NCBI RefSeq assembly: GCF_008801915.1
Contig: NZ_VZOV01000017.1
Span: 1 to 64,000, forward strand
DNA from: Cupriavidus gilardii
GTDB taxonomy: Bacteria; Pseudomonadota; Gammaproteobacteria; Burkholderiales; Burkholderiaceae
Direction of reading: 5' to 3'
DNA: 64,000 nucleotides
Shown here: positions 57,972 through 64,000 of the stretch, one piece after another
Position numbering within the stretch: the first letter of the stretch is position 1
Layout: every line of letters begins with the position of its first letter
Notes under the pieces: generated by a model
Told to the model about the DNA's origin: nothing
What the model saw: only the letters and a program-made list of their open reading frames with translations
Database searches by the model: none
Program-made: the position numbers and the translations under genes

Positions 57972-59450
57972 ATGAAACCGTCGCTACAGCTACGCCTCTC
58001 CCAGCATCTGGCCCTGACGCCGCAGCTGCAGCAGTCCATCCGGCTGTTGCAGTTGTCCACGCTGGAACTGCAACAGGAAGTCGAGCAGGCGCTGACCGAG
58101 AATCCGCTGCTCGAACGCGAAAACGACTGGATCGAAAGCCCGCTGCGCGTTGCCGCCGACGGGTCGGTCAATGTGCAGACCGCCACCACGACCTCGCCCG
58201 CCGAACCGGCGGCGCCCGCGGACTCGCACGCGGACGGCACCGCCGCAGCCGACGAAGGCTATGCCGACGGCGCGGGCGACGATTATGGCGGCGACTGGAG
58301 CCTGGACGACTTCGCCCGCCGTCCGCAAAGCGATGAGGACGAGAAAACACCGCTGCAATTGCGCGATGCCGAGCCCACGCTGCGCGAATATCTGATGGAG
58401 CAATTGACGCCGCTGAAAATCTCGACGCGCGACAAGGGCCTGGCGATTTTCCTGATCGAATCGCTCGACGACGACGGTTATCTGAGCGCGTCGCTCGAGG
58501 AAATCCTGTCCGAATTGCCGGAAGAGCTCGAATTCGAACTCGACGAAGTGCATGCGATGCTGACGCTGCTGCAAAGCTTCGATCCGCCCGGGGTCGGCGC
58601 ACGCAACGCAGCAGAGTGCCTGTCGCTGCAACTGCGCCGCATCGAACATCCGCAGCGCGAGCTGGCGATGACCATCGTCCGCCATCACCTCGAACTGCTG
58701 GCCGCGCGCGACTACACACGGCTGAAGAAGGCGCTGCAGGTCGACGACATGCAGCTGAAGGCCGCGCACGAGTTGATCCGCTCGCTCGCGCCGTATCCCG
58801 GCCACGCCTACAGCCGGCCGGAAGCGGACTTCGTGGTGCCCGATGTATTCGTGCGCAAGAGCGGCCACAACTGGATCGCCCAGCTCAATCCCGATGTGAT
58901 GCCGCGGCTACGCATCAACGACATGTATGCGCAGATCTTGCGCGGTGCGAAAGGCGATACCGGCGCCGCGGGATTGCAGCAGAAACTGCAGGAGGCGCGC
59001 TGGCTCATCAAAAATATCCAGCAGCGTTTCGACACCATTTTGCGCGTCGCACAAGCCATCGTGGAGCGGCAAAAGAATTTCTTTACGCACGGCGAAATTG
59101 CGATGCGCCCCTTGGTTTTGAGGGAGATAGCCGATACACTGGGTCTACACGAGTCGACTATTTCTCGTGTGACGACCAACAAGTACATGGCCACCCCGAT
59201 GGGGACATTCGAGCTGAAATATTTTTTCGGCAGCCATGTATCGACCGAGACCGGCGGTGCCGCCTCTTCCACCGCAATCCGTGCGCTGATCAAGCAGCTG
59301 ATAGGAGCCGAAGACCCCAGAAACCCGTTGTCCGACAGCCGGATTGCCGAACTGCTGGGGGAACAAGGCTTCGTCGTGGCGCGACGTACCGTCGCCAAAT
59401 ATCGTGAAGCCTTGAAGATCCCGGCCGTGAACCTTCGCAAGTCTTTGTAG
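57972..59450 (+). CDS. rpoN: RNA polymerase sigma-54 factor
   Basis: 492 residues. The glutamine/leucine-rich region I ([20 protein letters not shown], then [20 protein letters not shown]) contacts the bacterial enhancer-binding protein, an acidic region II follows (about 85-120), the core-binding domain lies in the middle, and the RpoN box [10 protein letters not shown] is near the C-terminus. The enhancer-binding HTH part is [19 protein letters not shown]. It directs transcription of nitrogen and other sigma-54 genes. The ATG at 57972 has only a weak ribosome site. The downstream hpf, ptsN, hprK and rapZ are the usual neighbours. Confidence 0.97.
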   Translation: MKPSLQLRLSQHLALTPQLQQSIRLLQLSTLELQQEVEQALTENPLLERENDWIESPLRVAADGSVNVQTATTTSPAEPAAPADSHADGTAAADEGYADGAGDDYGGDWSLDDFARRPQSDEDEKTPLQLRDAEPTLREYLMEQLTPLKISTRDKGLAIFLIESLDDDGYLSASLEEILSELPEELEFELDEVHAMLTLLQSFDPPGVGARNAAECLSLQLRRIEHPQRELAMTIVRHHLELLAARDYTRLKKALQVDDMQLKAAHELIRSLAPYPGHAYSRPEADFVVPDVFVRKSGHNWIAQLNPDVMPRLRINDMYAQILRGAKGDTGAAGLQQKLQEARWLIKNIQQRFDTILRVAQAIVERQKNFFTHGEIAMRPLVLREIADTLGLHESTISRVTTNKYMATPMGTFELKYFFGSHVSTETGGAASSTAIRALIKQLIGAEDPRNPLSDSRIAELLGEQGFVVARRTVAKYREALKIPAVNLRKSL

Positions 59451-59499
59451 CCGAGTCGCATCGCCTGCCTGGTGCGGCTCTTTCAGAAGGAGAAGCGCT

Positions 59500-59853
59500 A
59501 TGAACTTCAAGATCAGTGGACACCACTTGGACATCACGCCTTCGCTGCGTGAGTACGTGGAAACGAAACTGGAGCGAATCCTCAGGCATTTCGATCAGGT
59601 TATTGACGTCAGCGTGCTGCTATCGGTCGACAATCAAAAGGAAAAGGATCGCCGTCAGCGCGCGGAAATCAATGTGCATCTGAAGGGCAAGGACATTTTT
59701 GTCGAGGCGCATCACGAAGATCTCTATGCGGCGATCGACATGCTGGTCGACAAGCTGGACCGGCAGGTAATCCGCTACAAGGACAAGGTGCAGAGCCACG
59801 ACCGCGAATCGCTGAAGTACCACAGCTTCGCGGCCAGTCAGGCCCAGCAGTAG
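59500..59853 (+). CDS. hpf: Ribosome hibernation-promoting factor
   Basis: 117 residues, short HPF/YfiA type. It starts [20 protein letters not shown] and holds the conserved [20 protein letters not shown] and [20 protein letters not shown]. It binds the 30S subunit and helps form inactive 100S ribosome dimers in stationary phase. AAGGAG (59487-59492) lies seven bases before the ATG. A strong terminator follows, so ptsN has its own transcript. Confidence 0.95.
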   Translation: MNFKISGHHLDITPSLREYVETKLERILRHFDQVIDVSVLLSVDNQKEKDRRQRAEINVHLKGKDIFVEAHHEDLYAAIDMLVDKLDRQVIRYKDKVQSHDRESLKYHSFAASQAQQ

Positions 59854-59903
59854 CTTGATGATTCGGCGCGGCCGGACGACGGCCCGCCTTGAAGCGAGGA
59901 AGG

Positions 59904-59930
59904 AAGCCGTGCCAGGAGCACGGCTTTTTT
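59904..59930 (+). terminator. Terminator after hpf
   Basis: A 9-bp stem (AAGCCGTGC 59904-59912, GCACGGCTT 59918-59926) with a 5-base loop and a run of six T. Confidence 0.9.
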
Positions 59931-60104
59931 GCGCCCGTCGCGCGGCGCCACTCCTCGCAGCCTGCAGGATGAAACCGGAATGGGGTTCCGTCTGGCGGGC
60001 TTCCCGGTGTATGCTGTGCAATACATCTAGAGAATGCCCGCCCCGTTTCCTGCGCAATGCCGCTCGGGGCGATCGGCATCGGACGGCAGGGAGCCCCCCT
60101 GCAC

Positions 60105-60110
60105 TATAAT
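60105..60110 (+). promoter_or_regulatory. TATAAT box, candidate ptsN promoter
   Basis: Consensus -10 hexamer in the hpf-ptsN gap, 122 bases before the ptsN ATG. No good -35 stands 17 bases upstream. Confidence 0.45.
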
Positions 60111-60232
60111 GTGCCGCACGCTGATAGTCGGGAAGCGGCGGCAACGAACGCACCGCCCAGCAACGGCAGACCGGCCCCCGCCGGCGAGAACCGCATGGCG
60201 GCGCCAGTATCAGGAATTCCGCGCATTTTCAA

Positions 60233-60688
60233 ATGAACCGTTTGGCCAAACTGCTGCCGCCCGGCAATATCTCGCTCGACGTCAGCGTCACCAGCAAGAA
60301 ACGCGTGTTCGAACAGGCCGGGTTGCTGTTCGAAAACAACCATGGCGTGGCGCGCGCCACGGTGACCGACAATCTGTTCGCCCGCGAATCGCTCGGCTCG
60401 ACCGGACTCGGCGCCGGCGTCGCCATCCCGCATGGCCGCATCAAGGGACTGAAACAGCCGCTGGCTGCCTTCATGCGGCTCGCCGAGCCGATCCCGTTCG
60501 AATCGCCCGACGGCAAGCCGGTCTCGCTGCTGATCTTCCTGCTGGTGCCGGAACAGGCCACGCAGCAGCATCTGGAAATCCTGTCGGAAATTGCTCAGCT
60601 ATTGTCCGATCGCGACATGCGCGATGGCCTCGCCGCTTTGCCGACGCCCGATGCGATTCACCAGCTGCTGGTGCAATGGCATCCTTGA
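60233..60688 (+). CDS. ptsN: PTS IIA-Ntr nitrogen regulatory protein
   Basis: 151 residues, one EIIA-Ntr domain. The phosphorylated histidine is H67 in GVAIPHGRI. It is the end acceptor of the nitrogen phosphotransferase relay (PtsP-PtsO-PtsN) and controls potassium uptake, among others, in other bacteria, where it can bind KdpD. Here its link to the kdp system in the same window is only a suggestion. It sits between hpf and hprK, the normal beta-proteobacterial order. Confidence 0.95.
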   Translation: MNRLAKLLPPGNISLDVSVTSKKRVFEQAGLLFENNHGVARATVTDNLFARESLGSTGLGAGVAIPHGRIKGLKQPLAAFMRLAEPIPFESPDGKPVSLLIFLLVPEQATQQHLEILSEIAQLLSDRDMRDGLAALPTPDAIHQLLVQWHP

Positions 60689-60760
60689 CCCTTCCGGCAT
60701 AAGCGCGCACAGCCGCGCCCACCGCATACACCACCGCCCTAGCGCCCCGCCTCATCCCGC

Positions 60761-61732
60761 ATGGAACTCACCGGCGTCACCTCCCAGTCGATCTTCGACG
60801 ACAACGCAGCCGACCTCAAACTGTCCTGGGTGGCCGGGCTGGAGGGCGCCGATCGCGCCTTCGACCTCGACTTCGCACGCGAGGCGACCTCGGCCGCCGA
60901 CCTGGTCGGTCACTTGAACCTGATCCACCCGAACCGGATCCAGGTCCTCGGCAAGCCGGAGATTACCTACTACCAGCGGCTCGACGACGAAACGCGCAAG
61001 CGGCAGATGGGCGAACTGATCCTGCTGGAGCCACCGTTCCTGGTCGTCGCCGACGGCATGGAACCGCCGCCCGACCTGGAACTGCGCTGCACCCGCTCGT
61101 CGACGCCGCTGTTCACGACGCCGGTGTCGTCGGCCGCGGTCATCGACCATCTGCGGCTGTATCTGTCGCGCATCTCCGCCCCGCGCGTCACGATGCACGG
61201 CGTGTTTCTCGACATCCTCGGCATGGGCGTGCTGATCATGGGCGAATCCGGTCTGGGCAAGAGCGAACTGGGCCTGGAACTGATCTCGCGCGGACATGGC
61301 CTGGTGGCCGACGATGCGGTCGACTTCGTGCGTCTTGGCCCGGATTTCGTCGAGGGGCGCTGCCCGCCGCTGCTGCAGAACCTGCTCGAAGTGCGCGGCC
61401 TGGGCCTGCTCGATATCAAGACGATCTTCGGCGAAACCGCGGTGCGCCGAAAGATGAAGCTCAAGCTGGTGGTCCAGCTGGTGCGCCGCAACGACGGGGA
61501 ATTCGAACGGCTCCCGCTCGATTCGCAATATCTGGACGTGCTGGGCCTGCCCATCCATATGGTGAAGATCCAGGTCGCGGCCGGCCGCAACCTTGCGGTG
61601 CTGGTCGAGGCGGCGGTCCGGAACACGATCCTGCGGCTGCGCGGCATCGACACGCTGCGCGATTTCATGGATCGCCAGCGTGCCGCGATGCAGGCCGACG
61701 CGGCCTCGCGCGGCCAGGGCCGTCTGCTCTGA
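60761..61732 (+). CDS. hprK: HPr kinase/phosphorylase
   Basis: 323 residues. The N-terminal domain (about 1-130) is followed by the kinase with the P-loop [10 protein letters not shown] (about 160) and the HprK signature [20 protein letters not shown]. It phosphorylates a serine of the PTS protein HPr (here most likely PtsO) and removes the phosphate again. It starts 72 bases after ptsN. Confidence 0.96.
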   Translation: MELTGVTSQSIFDDNAADLKLSWVAGLEGADRAFDLDFAREATSAADLVGHLNLIHPNRIQVLGKPEITYYQRLDDETRKRQMGELILLEPPFLVVADGMEPPPDLELRCTRSSTPLFTTPVSSAAVIDHLRLYLSRISAPRVTMHGVFLDILGMGVLIMGESGLGKSELGLELISRGHGLVADDAVDFVRLGPDFVEGRCPPLLQNLLEVRGLGLLDIKTIFGETAVRRKMKLKLVVQLVRRNDGEFERLPLDSQYLDVLGLPIHMVKIQVAAGRNLAVLVEAAVRNTILRLRGIDTLRDFMDRQRAAMQADAASRGQGRLL

Positions 61733-61908
61733 GCGGCTGCGCCGAGCGCGGCTCGAGACCACATTGACGCATCGGCGTGTCCGACACGCAGACAGCGTCA
61801 ACCTGATTGGGGTTTTCAGCGTTTTGTGCTGTAATGGGCATCACGCCCAGCCTGCGCCGTTGCGCATCCTGCGCTTGGCGACCCGATCCTCAGTCAGGAG
61901 ATTCCAGC

Positions 61909-62199
61909 ATGAAGACACTGATCGCAACCTGCGTGCTGCTGTGCCCACTGGTCGCCACGGGCGCCTTTGCCCAGACCGCCTCCGGCAACAGCCAGCAGAG
62001 CAAGATGAAGACATGCAATGCGCAGGCAGCCGGCAAGACCGGGGACGAGCGCAAGTCCTTCATGAAGGAATGCCTGTCGGCCAAGCCCGCCACCGCGGGC
62101 AACTCGCAGCAGCAGAAGATGAAGGCCTGCAACGCGCAGGCGAGCGGCAAGAAGGGCGACGAACGCAAGGCGTTCATGAAGGAGTGCCTGTCCGCATGA
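61909..62199 (+). CDS. PsiF-repeat protein, exported
   Basis: 96 residues. A signal peptide (LIATCVLLCPLVATGAFAQ) leads two PsiF repeats: KMKTCNAQAAGKTGDERKSF then MKECLSA, and KMKACNAQASGKKGDERKAF then MKECLSA. Each repeat has two cysteines (CNAQA and KECL), probably forming a disulfide in the periplasm. E. coli PsiF is a phosphate-starvation protein of unknown function. The ATG at 61909 follows CAGGAGA. It lies between hprK and rapZ. Confidence 0.9.
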   Translation: MKTLIATCVLLCPLVATGAFAQTASGNSQQSKMKTCNAQAAGKTGDERKSFMKECLSAKPATAGNSQQQKMKACNAQASGKKGDERKAFMKECLSA

Positions 62200-62245
62200 C
62201 GGCACGCTGATCCGGCATTGTTCCGGAGCGAGCCAAGGCCAGATC

Positions 62246-62284
62246 AAGGCGAATCGCGGGGCACCCGGCGGTTCGCCTTTTTCT
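62246..62284 (+). terminator. Terminator after the PsiF gene
   Basis: AAGGCGAA (62246-62253) and TTCGCCTT (62272-62279) form an 8-bp stem with a GC-rich loop of 18 bases, then a T-rich tract TTTCTTT. Confidence 0.75.
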
Positions 62285-62435
62285 TTGCTATTTCGCTGTT
62301 CTCGGCGCCCTGCGCGTGCATTGCGCGGCTTTCGCACGCTTTCGCCACGTTTCCCGCCTGCCACGCCTTCCCCGGCCGCGGATGTCACCGGACCGTCATG
62401 ACGCAATCATCACGCGATGCTATCCTTCAAGCGTT

Positions 62436-63317
62436 ATGCGCATCGTCCTCATCACCGGCATTTCCGGCTCCGGCAAATCGGTTGCATTGAACGTGCTTGA
62501 AGACGCAGGCTACTACTGCGTCGACAACCTGCCCGCGCAGTTCATTCCCGAACTGGCCCGCTATCTGGCGGCCGAGGGCTACACGCATCTGGGCATCGCC
62601 ACCGATATCCGCAGCCGCGAATCGCTGGCGCGGCTGCCCGAGACACTGCGCAGCCTGTCCGCCGAACACGAGGTCCGCGTGGTCTTCCTGACCGCCAATA
62701 CCGATTCGCTGGTGCAGCGCTATTCGGAGACGCGGCGTCGCCATCCGCTGTCGGTGCGCCTGGCGGCGGGCGGTGCGGGCGGTGCGCCCGCGCCGACCGA
62801 GACTCCGCTGATCGAAGCGATCGAGATGGAACGCGAGCTGCTGAGTCCGCTGGCCGAATCGGCGCACCGGATCGACACCAGCAATGTGCGCACCAATACG
62901 CTGCGCGCCTGGATCAAGGACTTCATCCGCGACGACAATCTGCAGCTGACGCTGCTGTTCACGTCGTTCGGTTTCAAGCACGGCGTGCCGAGCGATGCCG
63001 ACATGGTGTTCGACGTGCGCTCGCTGCCCAACCCGTATTACGACCTGCAACTGCGGCCGTTGACCGGCCGCGATGCGCCGGTGATCGACTTCCTGCAGAG
63101 CCAGCCGATGGTGCTGGCGATGGCCGAGGACATTCGGGCCTATGTCGAGAAATGGTTGCCGAGCTTCGTCGCCGACAACCGCAGCTATCTGACGGTGGCA
63201 ATCGGTTGCACCGGCGGCCAGCACCGCTCGGTCTATATCGCGGAAAGACTTGCCAACTACTTCCGCGCGCATGGTAATGTGCTGGTCAGACACCGCGAGC
63301 TGGTGCCGGTAAGCTGA
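62436..63317 (+). CDS. rapZ: RNase adapter protein RapZ
   Basis: 293 residues. The P-loop GISGSGKS (8-15) is followed by the conserved [11 protein letters not shown] and, in the C-terminal domain, [30 protein letters not shown] and [18 protein letters not shown]. In E. coli it steers RNase E to the small RNA GlmZ and so controls glucosamine-6-phosphate synthase. The ATG at 62436 gives the normal start [16 protein letters not shown] small-insert segment ([11 protein letters not shown]) near residue 115 is a local feature. Confidence 0.95.
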   Translation: MRIVLITGISGSGKSVALNVLEDAGYYCVDNLPAQFIPELARYLAAEGYTHLGIATDIRSRESLARLPETLRSLSAEHEVRVVFLTANTDSLVQRYSETRRRHPLSVRLAAGGAGGAPAPTETPLIEAIEMERELLSPLAESAHRIDTSNVRTNTLRAWIKDFIRDDNLQLTLLFTSFGFKHGVPSDADMVFDVRSLPNPYYDLQLRPLTGRDAPVIDFLQSQPMVLAMAEDIRAYVEKWLPSFVADNRSYLTVAIGCTGGQHRSVYIAERLANYFRAHGNVLVRHRELVPVS

Positions 63318-63401
63318 TCCGGCCCCACCAGGGCGGTGGATCCCGGCGGCGGCGCAATGTGCGTTCCCCCGCCTTGTGAGCGATGGTCTTCTCGGGATCG
63401 C

Positions 63402-64000
63402 ATGTCTTCCAGTTCCGCAGCGTCCAATCACGCGGCACCGCTCCACATCGAAGTCGACAGCCTGCCGCTGTTTCCGCTTCACACCGTGCTGTTTCCCGGC
63501 GGCCGGCTGCCGCTGCGCGTATTCGAACCCCGCTACGTCGACATGGTGCGCAATTGCCTGCGCGACAACGCGGCATTCGGTGTATGCCTGATCGCCAGCG
63601 GCACCGAAGTCGCGCAGGAAGGAAGCACTACCGTGCCGGAAGCCGTCGGCTGTCTCGCCGAAATCGTCGACTGCAATATGGAGCAACTCGGCGTGCTGCT
63701 GATCGAGACACGCGGCAGGCAGCGCTTCCGCATCCTCGAACACCATGCCCGCGACGACGGCCTGCTGGTCGCGCGCGCCGAGCTGCTGCCCGACGACGTG
63801 ATCGACTGCAAGCTGGAGTTGCTGGGCGAATGCCTGGCGGCGCTGCGCCGCATCGTCGCCTCGCTGCACGCGACGCCGCACAAGCTGCCCTTTGCCGAGC
63901 CGATGCAGTGGGAGGATCCGAGCTGGGTCGCCAATCGGCTATGCGAACTGCTGCCGGTGCCGATGAAGGCCAAACAGATGTTGATGGCGCTGCCCGACGC
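63402..64000 (+). CDS. LON peptidase substrate-binding domain protein (right end cut)
   Basis: At least 199 residues; the stop codon lies beyond the window. The domain begins at LPLFPLHTVLFPGGRLPLRV followed by FEPRYVDMV, the hallmark of the LON N-terminal (PUA-like) domain, without a protease part so far. Stand-alone members of about 220 residues are common in proteobacteria and their role is unknown. It begins 84 bases after rapZ in the same direction. Confidence 0.88.
   Translation, partial: MSSSSAASNHAAPLHIEVDSLPLFPLHTVLFPGGRLPLRVFEPRYVDMVRNCLRDNAAFGVCLIASGTEVAQEGSTTVPEAVGCLAEIVDCNMEQLGVLLIETRGRQRFRILEHHARDDGLLVARAELLPDDVIDCKLELLGECLAALRRIVASLHATPHKLPFAEPMQWEDPSWVANRLCELLPVPMKAKQMLMALPD

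Larger units (their letters stand above)
59854..60232. other. hpf-ptsN intergenic region
   Basis: 379 bases. It holds the hpf terminator (59904-59930) and a perfect TATAAT at 60105-60110 that may be the ptsN -10; the -35 is poor. That would give ptsN a leader of about 116 bases. Confidence 0.5.

Overview
The window is high-GC DNA (roughly two thirds G+C, strong third-position GC bias, long antisense shadow frames) from a Gram-negative betaproteobacterium, most likely order Burkholderiales and close to Cupriavidus/Ralstonia. The best support is the chromosomal block kdsD-lptC-lptA-lptB-rpoN-hpf-ptsN-hprK-psiF-rapZ at the right end, with ssb, MFS transporter and uvrA in the middle. Species assignment is inference. 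No rRNA, tRNA, CRISPR array, insertion sequence or prophage was seen; gene density is about 90 percent.

Layout. 1-3063: tail of a CO-dehydrogenase/xanthine-dehydrogenase-type maturation cluster (CoxE VWA protein cut by the left edge, CoxG, XdhC-like, MocA-like nucleotidyltransferase). 3064-3222: two C-rich hairpins between convergent genes. 3223-7464: trehalose operon otsB - GH15 hydrolase - otsA on the minus strand. 7799-10244: ilvA and queF. 10364-15663: a CecR-like TetR regulator and a drug-efflux operon in which a truncated HlyD adaptor is fused in frame to the ABC ATPase, followed by an ABC-2 permease and a NodT-type outer-membrane channel. 15697-17055: ankyrin-repeat protein. 17523-23435: a 1970-residue tandem double UvrA. 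23575-25175: isochorismatase-family hydrolase divergent from a LysR regulator. 25205-28760: a DUF305/beta-propeller exported pair divergent from an ECF sigma/anti-sigma pair; both sides carry the same promoter-like motif. 28786-29559: TorF-type porin. 29712-38431: complete kdp potassium system (kdpE, kdpD, kdpC, kdpB, kdpA, kdpF and a coupled 54-residue membrane peptide), preceded by a sequence very like the E. coli KdpE operator. 38735-39720: cold-shock protein and two small unknown proteins. 39787-44100: TerC/CBS membrane protein and a DszC/DszA-like sulfur-scavenging pair. 44318-49672: ssb, MFS transporter and the canonical uvrA. 49779-54300: Na/Pi cotransporter, apt and a CPA2 cation/proton antiporter. 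54545-64000: the lipopolysaccharide-transport, RpoN and nitrogen-PTS block, ending in a LON substrate-binding-domain protein cut by the right edge.

Functional threads. Several units concern osmotic and ionic stress (trehalose, Kdp, CPA2 antiporter, cold shock) and envelope homeostasis (lpt genes, ECF sigma with exported proteins, efflux). The most unusual points are the HlyD-ATPase fusion, the divergent pair of matching ECF-type promoter motifs (GGGAATAA - 14/15 bp - TGTTCA), the double UvrA, the missing kdsC between kdsD and lptC, an 8-bp tandem repeat in the kdpB-kdpC junction, and a conserved KdpE box in front of an extra small kdp reading frame.
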